A stretch of 64,000 nucleotides of DNA from SHVO01 sp041919675. GTDB taxonomy: Bacteria > Pseudomonadota > Alphaproteobacteria > Rhodospirillales > Rhodospirillaceae. The position numbers and the translations under genes are program-made. The stretch spans positions 1-64,000 of the forward strand of contig JAYRTJ010000004.1 of the NCBI GenBank assembly GCA_041919675.1, given 5' to 3'. This document shows, in pieces, positions 1 through 8,701 of this stretch. Every line of letters starts with the position of its first letter. Position 1 is the first letter of the stretch. The notes under the pieces are model-generated. The model had not been told where the DNA came from and ran no database searches. It saw nothing but the letters and a program-made list of their open reading frames with translations.

Positions 1-543
1 CAGAAGTACACGACCGGGGAAGGCGTCGAGATCCGCAAGGCGACCTCGACCCGCAACGGCATGGAACTTGTCAGCTTCAACGCGCAGACCAACGCGATCA
101 CGGTGAAAATCACCGTGGTGCCGCACGAGGCGCCGATCACGGTCACCGGGACCTTGAAGCGCAACGGCAACGGCATCATGCAGTCGTGGTTCTACAACAA
201 TTTCGCGACCCAGGCCGACCGCACCCGCGCCCTCAAGGATATCTCGACCGCGGAAATCAACATGACCAGCGTCGGCGCTGACCTCGAGCGCTCGGCCGTG
301 CAGACGAAGGTCGACCAGCGCCGGGTGAACAACGCCCTCGATGAGCTGACGAAGCAGTCGGGCGAAGCCCAGTTCGAGCAGATGTCGCAGATGCAGGAAG
401 CCCAGGTGAAGGCCGCCCAGCAGTACCAGGCGATGCTGACGAACCTGCAGAACCTGTCCTCGCAGCAGCAGAACTACCTGAACGCCTTCGCGGGCTTTAT
501 CGACAGCCCGTTCACCCAGGCCAGCCTCAGTCTGCTGGCCTAA
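1..543 (+). CDS. C-terminal part of an unidentified protein beside flagellar genes
   Basis: The frame is open from base 1, so the gene starts upstream; 180 residues are visible. The first ATG in frame, at 61, lies inside continuous coding sequence and is probably not the start. The first part looks like a short beta-rich region. From about residue 100 the chain is rich in Gln, Ala and Glu with heptad-like spacing (TKQSGEAQFEQMSQMQEAQ), suggesting a coiled coil. No signal peptide or membrane segment is visible. It reads in the same direction as fliK, 224 bases downstream, so a flagellar role is plausible by position only. I do not recognise the family. Confidence 0.75.
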   Translation, partial: QKYTTGEGVEIRKATSTRNGMELVSFNAQTNAITVKITVVPHEAPITVTGTLKRNGNGIMQSWFYNNFATQADRTRALKDISTAEINMTSVGADLERSAVQTKVDQRRVNNALDELTKQSGEAQFEQMSQMQEAQVKAAQQYQAMLTNLQNLSSQQQNYLNAFAGFIDSPFTQASLSLLA

Positions 544-549
544 GCGCAC

Positions 550-566
550 GCGGCAAAAACTGCCGC
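550..566. promoter_or_regulatory. FlbD (ftr)-like palindrome upstream of fliK
   Basis: Perfect inverted repeat GCGGCA-AAAAC-TGCCGC starting just after the stop of the upstream gene, about 110 bases before the sigma-54 promoter of fliK. That is a normal distance for a sigma-54 enhancer. The core GGCAAAA-N2-TGCC recurs at 9730-9742 upstream of fliF. In Caulobacter, FlbD binds ftr elements of this general kind, and a flbD gene lies at 14888-16210. A weak terminator is the alternative, but no T-run follows. Confidence 0.5.
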
Positions 567-673
567 CTTCGGCCCGGAATCTTTTGCCCGAAGCGGCGCC
601 CGGCGCTCCACCGGGGACGTCCCGGTCCAAACAACCCCCTGTTACATCAATAACTTAGAGAAAATCCGAAACT

Positions 674-689
674 TGGCCCGGCCCTTGCA
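674..689 (+). promoter_or_regulatory. sigma-54 promoter of fliK
   Basis: TGGCCCG-N4-TTGCA matches the sigma-54 consensus TGGCACG-N4-TTGCW with one mismatch. The GG and GC dinucleotides (675-676 and 687-688) are exactly 10 bases apart. It lies 79 bases before the fliK start and would drive fliK-flgD and perhaps flgE. FlbD, encoded in this window, is the expected activator. Confidence 0.75.
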
Positions 690-767
690 CTGCATGGCCT
701 GGGAACGTGGGTGTGGACACCCGAATCATGTCCTTAGCGCCTGCCCAGGAACCGAACGGAGCGAACG

Positions 768-2474
768 ATGGAAATTCAGAGCATCTACGGCGGTAAGAAG
801 ACGGGCCCGGCGGCGCAGACCTCGATGGACGAGGACAAGGCGCCGGCGAACGGCTTTGCCGCGCTTCTGGATCTCGTGGGCTCGCAGTTCAAAGGCGTTC
901 TCGGCCTCGGCGCGATGGATCCCGCCGTCCTGAACAAGGACGCGGACGCCGAAGCGGTGCGCGCGCCGGAACCGCGCGAAGCCAAGCCGCGCCCCGAACG
1001 CTCCGATGACAAGGATGCCAAGGCGAAACCGGCGAAGGACGACGCCGACGACAGCGACGAGCAGACGGAAGAAACCGCCGCCGCCGCCGACAAGAATTCC
1101 GATGCCGCCGACACGGGCGCCGAAGCGCAGACCGGCGCGCAGCAGGCCGTGCAGGCCGAAGTTGCCGCCGTCGTGGACCCGACCCTGGTGGCCCAAGCCG
1201 CCGCGGTGACCACCGCCGCCGCGACCGAAACCGTCACCGTTGCGGCCACCGAGACCGTGGCCGCCGAAACCGCCGAGACCACGACGGACGTGGTCGCCGC
1301 CGCCGCCGAAACCAAAGTTGCCGAGGCCGCCGTCGATCCGAAGGCCGTGCAGCAGACCGAAGTGAAAGCGGCGGAGAAAGCCGTTGCACCGGAAGCGGTC
1401 GTGAAAGACACCGCCCGCGCGCAGCAGACGATCAGCGCTTACGCACCGGCGCAGGCCGCCGAAGATACGGAAACGGTCGAGGTTGACGCCGAGACCGCCC
1501 CGGTCGAAACCAAGGCGGCCGCCAAGGATACCGCGGTCCGCACCGACACGGTGCGTTCGGCCGCCGCGCAGGACCAGGCCAGCAGCCTCGCCCGTCTTCT
1601 CGGCAATGAAAATCGCGTCCAGGTCCAGGTGCATGTGAACGCCGCGCACACCGCGAAGCAGTCCATGCCGGACGTCTCGATCTACAATATCTACTCCGGC
1701 TACAGCGCGGCCGATGCGATCTCTCTCGCCAACGGCCAGTTCGGCCAGGCCGACGAATCCAACGCTTTGACGCAGTCGGCGCCGGCCGTGCGCACCGAAA
1801 GCGCCGCGCAGGCCGCCGTCGCGGCGCAAGCCGCGCAGCCGATGGGCTCCGCCAACGCCAACAGCCAGACCAATACGCCGGTGCGCGCCGAAGTGTCCCC
1901 GCTGGCCGTGCAAGCCGGCGCGTCCTCGAGCGGCGCATCGAACGCGAACATGGGCTTCGGCGCGTTTACGCAGAGCGGCCAGTCGTCGTCCCAGGCGACG
2001 CAGCAGAGCGCCTCGGCGAATCCGACCGACCGTCCGGCCGCCACCGCGCAGAATGTCATCGACCAGATCAAGGTCAGCATCACGAAGGCCGCCAAGGCGG
2101 GCCTCGACCGCGTCACCATCAACCTGAAGCCGGTGGAATTGGGGCGCATCGAGATCAAGCTCGAGATGAGCGAAGACCATAAGGTGCGCGTCACCGTGAC
2201 CGCCGACAACAAGGACACGCTGAACCTGCTGCAGACGGACAGCCGCACGCTGGAGCGCACGCTGAACGACGCCGGTCTGCGCACCGACGCGAACAACCTC
2301 AGCTTCAACCTGCGCAGCGACACCGATGCCGGCGCGGCCGACGGCCAGCGCGGCAACGGCGGCAACAAGAACAGCGGCAACGCGCACGCCGAAACGGCGA
2401 ACGACAACGCCGAACAGGATTTCGACTACGCGGCGGCGGCGTTTGCCCGCGGCGGCGTGGATACGTTCGCCTAA
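768..2474 (+). CDS. fliK: Flagellar hook-length control protein FliK
   Basis: 568 residues. FliK is secreted through the flagellar export apparatus, measures hook length and switches export specificity to filament proteins. The first roughly 400 residues are low in complexity, rich in Ala, Glu, Val and Thr, as is usual for the ruler region. Residues about 425-510 form the conserved C-terminal hook-length domain, with the typical stretch INLKPVELGRIEIKLEM followed by LLQTDSRTLERTLNDAGL. It is followed by flgD 24 bases downstream. Family assignment is sure from the C-terminal domain and the neighbours. Confidence 0.93.
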   Translation: MEIQSIYGGKKTGPAAQTSMDEDKAPANGFAALLDLVGSQFKGVLGLGAMDPAVLNKDADAEAVRAPEPREAKPRPERSDDKDAKAKPAKDDADDSDEQTEETAAAADKNSDAADTGAEAQTGAQQAVQAEVAAVVDPTLVAQAAAVTTAAATETVTVAATETVAAETAETTTDVVAAAAETKVAEAAVDPKAVQQTEVKAAEKAVAPEAVVKDTARAQQTISAYAPAQAAEDTETVEVDAETAPVETKAAAKDTAVRTDTVRSAAAQDQASSLARLLGNENRVQVQVHVNAAHTAKQSMPDVSIYNIYSGYSAADAISLANGQFGQADESNALTQSAPAVRTESAAQAAVAAQAAQPMGSANANSQTNTPVRAEVSPLAVQAGASSSGASNANMGFGAFTQSGQSSSQATQQSASANPTDRPAATAQNVIDQIKVSITKAAKAGLDRVTINLKPVELGRIEIKLEMSEDHKVRVTVTADNKDTLNLLQTDSRTLERTLNDAGLRTDANNLSFNLRSDTDAGAADGQRGNGGNKNSGNAHAETANDNAEQDFDYAAAAFARGGVDTFA

Positions 2475-2498
2475 AGCAGAAAGAACCGGATCCCGGCC

Positions 2499-3188
2499 AT
2501 GGCAGTCGACGGCATCACCTCTCCGCAGCAAGCAGCCGAAAACGTTGCGACCTCGAAGAACAAGCTCGCGAAGGACCTGAACTCGTTCCTCACGCTGCTC
2601 ACCTCGCAGCTGAAGAACCAGGACCCGCTGTCGCCGATGGATAGTTCCGAGTTCACCAACCAGCTCGTCGAATTCGCGCAGGTCGAACAGCAGATCGGCA
2701 TGAACGACAACCTGACCAGCCTGATCGGCCTGACGAACCAGAGCATCGTCTCGAACGCCGTGAACTACATCGGCACGACCATCGAAGGCCAAAGCACGCA
2801 GGTCGCGATGCAGGACGGCACGCTGAAGGCCGCTTACGGCCTCAACGCCGAGGCCAAGCAGGTCACGGTCGTCGTGCGCAACGAAGCCGGCGACATCGTC
2901 TACTCGCGTCCGATCGACTCGGCGGAAGGCCGCTCGCAAGGCGTTCACTCGTTCCAGTGGAACGGCAAGGACGCGAACGGCAACCAGCTGAAAGACGGCC
3001 CGTACACGCTGTCGGTCACGGCGCAGGGCGCGGACGACACGCCGGTGGATAATTACATCACCGCTTTCGGGCGCGTGACGGGCGTAACGCAGATCAACGG
3101 TCAGACGATCCTTCTGACCGGCAAAGTCGGCATCCCGATGGAGAAGATCCTCTCCGTCACGGCACCGCAGCAGACGAGCGCGAACTAG
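2499..3188 (+). CDS. flgD: Flagellar hook assembly (capping) protein FlgD
   Basis: 229 residues. FlgD caps the growing hook and helps FlgE subunits polymerise. The N-terminal signature is clear: FLTLLTSQLKNQDPLSPMDS, then EFTNQLVEFAQVEQQ. Residues about 95-200 form the FlgD Tudor/Ig-like region (FQWNGKDANGNQLKDGPYTL). The length is normal. It lies between fliK and flgE on the same strand, the usual alphaproteobacterial hook arrangement. Confidence 0.95.
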   Translation: MAVDGITSPQQAAENVATSKNKLAKDLNSFLTLLTSQLKNQDPLSPMDSSEFTNQLVEFAQVEQQIGMNDNLTSLIGLTNQSIVSNAVNYIGTTIEGQSTQVAMQDGTLKAAYGLNAEAKQVTVVVRNEAGDIVYSRPIDSAEGRSQGVHSFQWNGKDANGNQLKDGPYTLSVTAQGADDTPVDNYITAFGRVTGVTQINGQTILLTGKVGIPMEKILSVTAPQQTSAN

Positions 3189-3309
3189 GTGTTTTATCGG
3201 CGCATTTTGGGATGCGTTTAGGAAGAAATTAACCCGGCCGGGTCAAGTTCGCGAACTGAGGGAAACTCACAAGCGACGGCCAAGAAACGGTCAACTAAGG
3301 AGACGAAAG

Positions 3310-5211
3310 ATGTCGCTGTTCGGTGCATTGTTTTCGGGCGTGTCGGGATTGCAGTCGCAGTCCTCCGCCATGGGCGCCATCGCTGACAACGTGACCAACG
3401 TCAACACGATTGGTTTCAAGGGCACACAGGTCAACTTCAAGACGCTGGTGACCGCGCAGGTCTCCCTGACCCAGTACTCGCCGGGCGGCGTGCAGTCGAG
3501 CCCGCGCCAGAACGTGGACATCCAGGGGCTCCTCCAGGCGACCACATCCTCGACCGACGTCGGCATCTCGGGTTCGGGCTTCTTCGTCACGAGCGCCTCG
3601 GCAAACGCCGGCGCCAACGACCTCTTCACCTACACCCGCGCCGGTTCGTTCAAAGTCGACAACGAAGGCTTCCTGCAGAACGTCGGCGGCGGTTATCTTC
3701 AGGGCTGGCCGCTCAGCTTCTATGACGGCACCGCCTCCGCCAAGACCGTGACGGTCGGCAGCAACACCTTCATGAAGGCCTATATCCGCGAGAACGGCGA
3801 CAAGGTCATCATCAACGACAACATCATCGATCCCAGCAACTTGCGCCCGATGAACCTGCAGACCATCGGCGGCACGGCCTCGCCGACAACCACCTTGTCG
3901 GTGGGCGCGAACCTGCCCGCAGGTGCGCTGATCAATGCGCAGGAACGCGTGAACGCCCTGATCTTCGACAGCTTGGGCAACCCGCACAACATCAGCTACA
4001 ACTTCGCCAAGACCGCCGCCAACCAGTGGGCGGCGACCATCGAACAGCCGTCCGAATCGGCTGTCGTGACCCAGAAGACGCAGAACGGCGAAGTCTACTT
4101 CGCCGCCGGCCGCCTCGACTTCAACGATCAGGCGAAGCTACCGCTGCAGGGCACGCTGACATTCAGCGTGAACAACACGCCGTTCAACGTGACTCTTTCG
4201 CCGAGCGGCACCGACGACGGCCTCACCACCGTGGCCACCGGTTCGCGCACCGTCAGCCAGGTGCTGGACGAGTTGGCCAACGTGATCAATGCAAACATGG
4301 AAACCGCGTACGGAACGACGGCGCCGACGCCTCCGGGCAACTGGGCGCGCCGCATCTCCGGCGAAAACGGCATCACCTTCGATCAGGCGGCGACCGTGCC
4401 GATCACTTTCGGTTACGACTCCGCCACGCCGGATCCGATCGTCGACGCCGACGGTAAATCGATCCTGTTCCAGAACGCCTCCGCGGGCTACACCGTGCCC
4501 GCCCTCGACAATGGGGAAGCCGAAACCGGCGTCGCGGGCGATATCGCATATGCATGGTTCGACCTTCTCGGCTCCAACGGCGCCACCGGTACGCCGCAGC
4601 GCGGCGTCGCGGGCATCGAGTTCGCCGGCAACGGTACGCCGGCGGAATTCTACGGCCGCGATCCGTCGGAAGCCCCCTCGCCCAAGTTCACCATTGAACT
4701 TGTATGGGCGAACGGCGCGGAAGACATGGAAGAAGGCAACCCGAACAGCCCGGCGATCGAAACCTTCTTCGGCAACTACAACACGCCGGACGGCATCACC
4801 CAGCTTTCGGGCGACTTCCAGCTCAACTACCTGCAACAGAACGGCGCGAAGTTCGGCAACTTCGCCGGCGTCTCGATCGGTCAGGATGGGATTGTCACCG
4901 CGCTGTTCGACAACGGTGTGACGCGCCCGGTCTTCATGATCCCGCTGGCGAGCTTCACTAACCCCAACGGCCTGCAGTCGCTGTCGGGCAACGTGTGGAT
5001 CGCGACCGACTTCTCCGGTAACCCCACCCTGCGCGAAGCCGGTTCGGCCGGCGCCGGTCTCATCAACGCGGCAACCCTCGAAGCCTCGACGGTCGACCTC
5101 GGGACCGAGTTCACGCGCATGATCACCACGCAGCGCGCCTACTCCTCGGCCGCGAAGATCATCACCACCGCCGACGACATGCTGAGCGAACTGCTCAACA
5201 TCAAGCGGTAA
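3310..5211 (+). CDS. flgE: Flagellar hook protein FlgE
   Basis: 633 residues, structural subunit of the flagellar hook. The N terminus (SLFGALFSGVSGLQSQSSAM, then IADNVTNVNTIGFKGTQVNF) is the flagellar rod/hook family signature. The C terminus (FTRMITTQRAYSSAAKII, then TTADDMLSELLNIKR) is the matching C-terminal domain. It is much longer than the roughly 400-residue enteric FlgE, so the exposed middle domains are enlarged, as in several alphaproteobacteria. A good ribosome site (AAGGAGAC, 3297-3304) supports the start. A terminator follows at 5265-5294. Confidence 0.95.
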   Translation: MSLFGALFSGVSGLQSQSSAMGAIADNVTNVNTIGFKGTQVNFKTLVTAQVSLTQYSPGGVQSSPRQNVDIQGLLQATTSSTDVGISGSGFFVTSASANAGANDLFTYTRAGSFKVDNEGFLQNVGGGYLQGWPLSFYDGTASAKTVTVGSNTFMKAYIRENGDKVIINDNIIDPSNLRPMNLQTIGGTASPTTTLSVGANLPAGALINAQERVNALIFDSLGNPHNISYNFAKTAANQWAATIEQPSESAVVTQKTQNGEVYFAAGRLDFNDQAKLPLQGTLTFSVNNTPFNVTLSPSGTDDGLTTVATGSRTVSQVLDELANVINANMETAYGTTAPTPPGNWARRISGENGITFDQAATVPITFGYDSATPDPIVDADGKSILFQNASAGYTVPALDNGEAETGVAGDIAYAWFDLLGSNGATGTPQRGVAGIEFAGNGTPAEFYGRDPSEAPSPKFTIELVWANGAEDMEEGNPNSPAIETFFGNYNTPDGITQLSGDFQLNYLQQNGAKFGNFAGVSIGQDGIVTALFDNGVTRPVFMIPLASFTNPNGLQSLSGNVWIATDFSGNPTLREAGSAGAGLINAATLEASTVDLGTEFTRMITTQRAYSSAAKIITTADDMLSELLNIKR

Positions 5212-5264
5212 TCCGCGTTCGTAGTTTAGCGGCCACCATCACCCATGGACCGCTGAAAGCGAAG

Positions 5265-5294
5265 AGCCCGGCGCCTCCTGCGCCGGGCTTTTTT
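5265..5294 (+). terminator. Rho-independent terminator after flgE
   Basis: Ten-base stem AGCCCGGCGC / GCGCCGGGCT with a five-base loop, followed by six T residues. It lies 54 bases after the flgE stop and closes the fliK-flgD-flgE block. Confidence 0.9.
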
Positions 5295-5444
5295 CTTACC
5301 CGGCGCACAATCTTTTGGACGGCCCATCGCCGGGCTTTCTTATGTCTTTTCGTGCGCTGGTTGCGCTCGCGCTTCGTGTTGCCGGAACCTTGCACACGGC
5401 TGGGCCGTTGCACCTTTCGAAGAAGACCTCGGAAGGAGGCCCCG

Positions 5445-6104
5445 ATGGTGAGGCTTGTCTATTTCCCGATCCTATTCGCGGCGATGAGTCTGGCCGTGGC
5501 GAGCCATGCCCAGGACCGCGTCACGGACGCGCCGACCGACAGCCAAATCAGCTTGTCGGGAAAGGTCGCGGCGATCCAGCAGGATTCCTTCGTCCTGGAT
5601 TACGGTGCGGGGCGCGTTGAGATTGACCTCGAGGACGGTCTCGATTGGTTCCCCGCGGGCACCCCCGGGCTGACCATCGGCGAGCCCGTCACCGTGAATG
5701 GACGCATCGACGATACGACCTTCGCCGACCGCGAAATCGAAGCCACCTCGATCTATCGTCCCGCCACGCAAACTTATCTTTATTCCGACGCCAGCAACGC
5801 CAAGTTCTTCCCGCTGGAGGAACCATCGCGCCCGGCCGACACAAGCTGGGTGAATCTGTCCGGCACGGTGAAGGGCGTCTCGGGGCGCGACTTCGTGCTC
5901 GATACGGGTGTGCGTGAATTTCACATCACCACCGGCGCGATGCGCAACGACCCCGTCGCGGTCGGCAGACTTCGCCCCGGCAGCCGCGTGACCGTGTCCG
6001 GTCTCGTCAATGGCGACGACATCTTCGACAACCCCGCCATCGACGCGACGAACGTGGTCGTCCTCTCGCAGCCGACAAAGCGCGTCGTCATCCGCCGCGA
6101 GTGA
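5445..6104 (+). CDS. Secreted protein with two OB-fold-like repeats
   Basis: 219 residues from the ATG at 5445, chosen because GGAAGGAGG lies just upstream and the next residues form a signal peptide (VRLVYFPILFAAMSLAVASHA). The mature part has two similar beta-rich modules. The first is SGKVAAIQQDSFVLDYGAGR...VTVNGRI at about 40-85; the second is SGTVKGVSGRDFVLDTGVRE...VTVSGLV at about 140-190. This resembles BOF/DUF5666-type OB folds of exported proteins. The partner is unknown. A small membrane protein follows 19 bases downstream, so they may be co-transcribed. Confidence 0.75.
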   Translation: MVRLVYFPILFAAMSLAVASHAQDRVTDAPTDSQISLSGKVAAIQQDSFVLDYGAGRVEIDLEDGLDWFPAGTPGLTIGEPVTVNGRIDDTTFADREIEATSIYRPATQTYLYSDASNAKFFPLEEPSRPADTSWVNLSGTVKGVSGRDFVLDTGVREFHITTGAMRNDPVAVGRLRPGSRVTVSGLVNGDDIFDNPAIDATNVVVLSQPTKRVVIRRE

Positions 6105-6123
6105 GCAAGGAAAGAACTTTCCC

Positions 6124-6348
6124 ATGAAGCCCATGATGATTGCCGGAATTCTTTTGATCGTCGGCGGCATCGCCGCGCTGGTGTTCGGCGGCATTACCTA
6201 CACCAAGCACGAGACGGTGCTCGATGTCGGTCCGATCGAACTCGAAGCGAAGAACAAGGAAAGCATTCCGATCCCCGAGATCGCGGCCATCCTTGCGGCC
6301 ATCGCGGGCGTGGGTCTGGTCGTCGCGGGCGCGCGAAGCAAGGCCTAA
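6124..6348 (+). CDS. Small two-helix membrane protein
   Basis: 74 residues with two predicted transmembrane helices: MMIAGILLIVGGIAALVFGG and IPEIAAILAAIAGVGLVVAG. A short polar loop containing Lys and Glu joins them. An AAGGAAAG ribosome site lies just before the ATG. It resembles the small DUF3185-like membrane proteins found widely in bacteria; function is not known. It sits 19 bases after the OB-fold-like secreted protein and before a terminator, so the two probably form one unit. Confidence 0.75.
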   Translation: MKPMMIAGILLIVGGIAALVFGGITYTKHETVLDVGPIELEAKNKESIPIPEIAAILAAIAGVGLVVAGARSKA

Positions 6349-6453
6349 ATACAGTGTACCGATGTTGGGATCGGCGAAACGGACCCCATATTGAAATGAT
6401 AGAGATCGGCCGAATGCCTGAAATCACAGCACGCAGGCAAACGGCTAAAGAAG

Positions 6454-6489
6454 CCGGGACAGGCGTCAAGACCTGTCCCGGTTTTTTTT
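6454..6489 (+). terminator. Rho-independent terminator
   Basis: Stem CCGGGACAGG / CCTGTCCCGG with an 8-base loop, followed by a run of eight T residues on the plus strand. It ends the 5445-6348 unit and abuts the stop of nadC, which is read towards it from the other strand. Confidence 0.9.
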
Positions 6490-7351
6490 AGATCCCGCTT
6501 TTGAAATCGAGGCCGAGATCGAGGCACGGCGCGGAGTGGGTGATCCAGCCGACCGAGAGGAGATCGACGCCGGCTTCGGCGATCGCGCCGGCGGTGGCCG
6601 CCGTGATGGATCCGGACGCCTCGGTGACGGCGCGGCCATTCACCTTGGCCACGGCCAGTTTCAACTGGGCCGGGGTCATGTTGTCGAGCAGCACCTGGTC
6701 GATGCCTTCGGCGAGCGCTTCGTCGAGCTGCTCCAGCGTATCGACCTCGACCTCGAACTTGATGCCCTTCGCGACGACCTTGCGCGCGGCGCGGATGGCG
6801 GCGGCCACGCCCCCGGCGGCGGCGATATGATTGTCCTTGATCAGGATCGCATCGAAGAGGCCCATGCGGTGATTGACCCCGCCGCCGCAACGCACGGCGT
6901 ATTTCTCGAGGGCGCGCAGGCCCGGCGTCGTCTTGCGCGTGCAGCAGATGCGCGCGCGGGTGTGGGCCACGGCCGCAACGAGGGCCGCGGTCGCGGTCGC
7001 AACACCCGAGAGATGCCCGAGAAAGTTGAGCGCGACGCGCTCGGCGATCAGGATGGAGGCGGCGCTGCCTTCCAGGTCCAGCACCACGTCGCCCGGCGCG
7101 AGCTTGGCCCCGTCTTCGACACGCAATGTCACTTGAAGGGCCGGATCGACCAACTCGAAGACACGCGCGGCAACCGAAAGCCCGGCGATGACCCCCGGCT
7201 TACGCGCGGCGATGACGCCCGACGCGAGACGGCCGCGCGGTACCGTCGCCGACGTGGTGATATCGCCGGTCTCGGCCAGATCCTCGCGCAGGGCCCGGCG
7301 AATGAGATCGTCGGTCCACGCCTTCGACGGCAAGTAGTCGGGAAGCTTCAT
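6488..7351 (-). CDS. nadC: Nicotinate-nucleotide pyrophosphorylase (quinolinate phosphoribosyltransferase)
   Basis: 287 residues, the normal length. It converts quinolinate and PRPP to nicotinate mononucleotide, CO2 and pyrophosphate in cytosolic NAD synthesis. Family motifs are all present: RKTTPGLRALEKYAVRCGGG near residue 138, NHRMGLFDAILIKDNHI, EVEVDTLEQLDEAL, VLLDNMTPAQLK and EASGSI. It lies 34 bases downstream of nadA on the same strand and should be co-transcribed. No nadB (aspartate oxidase) lies beside them. Confidence 0.96.
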   Translation of the reverse strand: MKLPDYLPSKAWTDDLIRRALREDLAETGDITTSATVPRGRLASGVIAARKPGVIAGLSVAARVFELVDPALQVTLRVEDGAKLAPGDVVLDLEGSAASILIAERVALNFLGHLSGVATATAALVAAVAHTRARICCTRKTTPGLRALEKYAVRCGGGVNHRMGLFDAILIKDNHIAAAGGVAAAIRAARKVVAKGIKFEVEVDTLEQLDEALAEGIDQVLLDNMTPAQLKLAVAKVNGRAVTEASGSITAATAGAIAEAGVDLLSVGWITHSAPCLDLGLDFKSGI

Positions 7352-7385
7352 GGCGGGAGCGCCGTCCGCGAACCTGCGGCGGCGA

Positions 7386-8417
7386 TTAAGGCTTCCAGCC
7401 GGTCAGCATACGCTCGACCGAGACGCGGGCGCGCGCGGCGATCTCCGGCGCGATGGTCACTTCATGCTGCTCGGCCTCGAGGGTATGCAGAATGTTCGTG
7501 AGCTCGATCTTCTTCATGAACGGGCACAGGTTGCACGGGCGCACGAATTCGAGCTCCGGATACTCGGCGGCGACGTTGTCGCTCATCGAGCATTCGGTGA
7601 TGAGAACGGTCTTGTGCGGCTTGAACTTCTTCACATAGTCGACCATGCCCGCGGTCGAGCCGGCGTAATCGGCCTCGGCGACGACTTCGGGCGCGCATTC
7701 TGGATGCGCGAGCACGACAACGCCCGGGTTCGAATCACGCAAGCCCCGAATGTCTTGCGGGGTGAAGGTCTCGTGCACCACGCAGCGGCCCTTCCAGGTG
7801 ATGATCTCGCAGCTCACCTGCTTGGCGGTGTTGAGCGCGAGGTACTCGTCGGGGAGCATGATGACGCGCGGCACGCCCAAACCTTCGACGATTTCCTTCG
7901 CGTTGCCCGAGGTGCAGCAGATGTCGCACTCGGCCTTCACGGCCGCCGAGGTGTTCACATAGGTGACGACGGGGATGCCGGGGTACTGCGCTTTGAGCTT
8001 GCGCACGTCTTCCGGGGTGATCGATTCGGCGAGGGTGCAGCCGGCGCCGAGGTCCGGGATCAGCACCTTCTTCGCGGGGTTCAGAAGCTTCGCGGTCTCG
8101 GCCATGAAGTGCACGCCGGCCATGACGATCATGTCGGCGTCGACCTTCACGGCGCTACGGGCGAGCGCGAGGCTGTCGCCGGTGATGTCGGAGATGCAGT
8201 GGAAGATCTCCGGCGTCATGTAGTTATGGCCGAGGATGACGGCGTTCTTCTCTTTCTTGAGCCGATTAATGCGCGCGATGAGCGGCGCGAACACCGGCCA
8301 TTCGATCTCGGGGATGACGGTCTTCACCTTGTCGTAGAGGTGAGCGGTGTCGCGCTCGACGTCCGACGTGAAGAGCAGGTCCTTCGCGCGGGTGATATGC
8401 GTATTGACGACGTTCAT
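7386..8417 (-). CDS. nadA: Quinolinate synthase A
   Basis: 343 residues. It condenses iminoaspartate and dihydroxyacetone phosphate to quinolinate, using a [4Fe-4S] cluster. The three cluster cysteines are visible in GAGCTLAES, DICCTSGNAKE and PCNLCPFMKK. Other family motifs are ILGHNYMTPEIFHC, DITGDSLALA and HPECAPEV. The gene precedes nadC and lies 301 bases downstream of the NAD regulator gene, with AT-rich palindromes in the gap. Regulation by that neighbour is inferred from position. Confidence 0.96.
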   Translation of the reverse strand: MNVVNTHITRAKDLLFTSDVERDTAHLYDKVKTVIPEIEWPVFAPLIARINRLKKEKNAVILGHNYMTPEIFHCISDITGDSLALARSAVKVDADMIVMAGVHFMAETAKLLNPAKKVLIPDLGAGCTLAESITPEDVRKLKAQYPGIPVVTYVNTSAAVKAECDICCTSGNAKEIVEGLGVPRVIMLPDEYLALNTAKQVSCEIITWKGRCVVHETFTPQDIRGLRDSNPGVVVLAHPECAPEVVAEADYAGSTAGMVDYVKKFKPHKTVLITECSMSDNVAAEYPELEFVRPCNLCPFMKKIELTNILHTLEAEQHEVTIAPEIAARARVSVERMLTGWKP

Positions 8418-8466
8418 GCCCGTCCCTCTTTTTCGGCGCTGCTTGTGCTTACTATGAGCATATATA

Positions 8467-8494
8467 GGACCCTAAAAAAGCACGTGTAGGGTCC
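8467..8494. promoter_or_regulatory. Inverted repeat in the nadA leader
   Basis: Perfect 8-base arms GGACCCTA / TAGGGTCC separated by 12 bases, 50-77 bases before the nadA start. The palindrome CACGTG occurs at 8481-8486 and again at 8494-8499. A possible sigma-70 promoter on the minus strand (TTGACT at 8539-8534, TAAGGT at 8516-8511) lies just upstream. The repeat may therefore be an operator or a leader hairpin. The binding partner is unknown. Confidence 0.4.
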
Positions 8495-8645
8495 ACGTGA
8501 ATGACTTTGAACCTTAAGGAGCATAAGGGGGTGAGTCAAGCGCGCGGCTTGTCGGAACGGCTTTGCCGCAATGCAAAAAAGTTGAGCGGGCTCAAAGGGC
8601 TAACCGAGGGCGAAGCCTCGCTTTTTCAATAAAATAAGCCCTTTA

Positions 8646-8664
8646 AATTATATCTGATATAATT
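8646..8664. promoter_or_regulatory. NAD-regulator operator, copy 1
   Basis: Palindrome AATTATATC-T-GATATAATT with perfect 9-base arms in the AT-rich gap between the regulator gene and nadA. On the minus strand it contains a TATAAT (8652-8647), with TTCAAC 17 bases upstream, so binding there would block a nadA promoter with a leader of about 220 bases. A near copy lies at 8702-8720. Use by the adjacent NadQ-like protein is inferred. Confidence 0.6.
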
Positions 8665-8701
8665 TTTAGGTTGAATTTTATTGTGTTATATATTCCATTT
8701 T

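Noticed and set aside
726..2948. 740-codon open frame on the minus strand
   Set aside because: It lies opposite fliK and flgD and is rich in Arg, Gly and His with no domain; a GC-driven shadow of real genes.
8592..8630. Terminator CGAGG-N6-CCTCG-CTTTTTC after nadQ
   Set aside because: The U-run is on the plus strand, where no gene ends; on the gene's own strand there is none.
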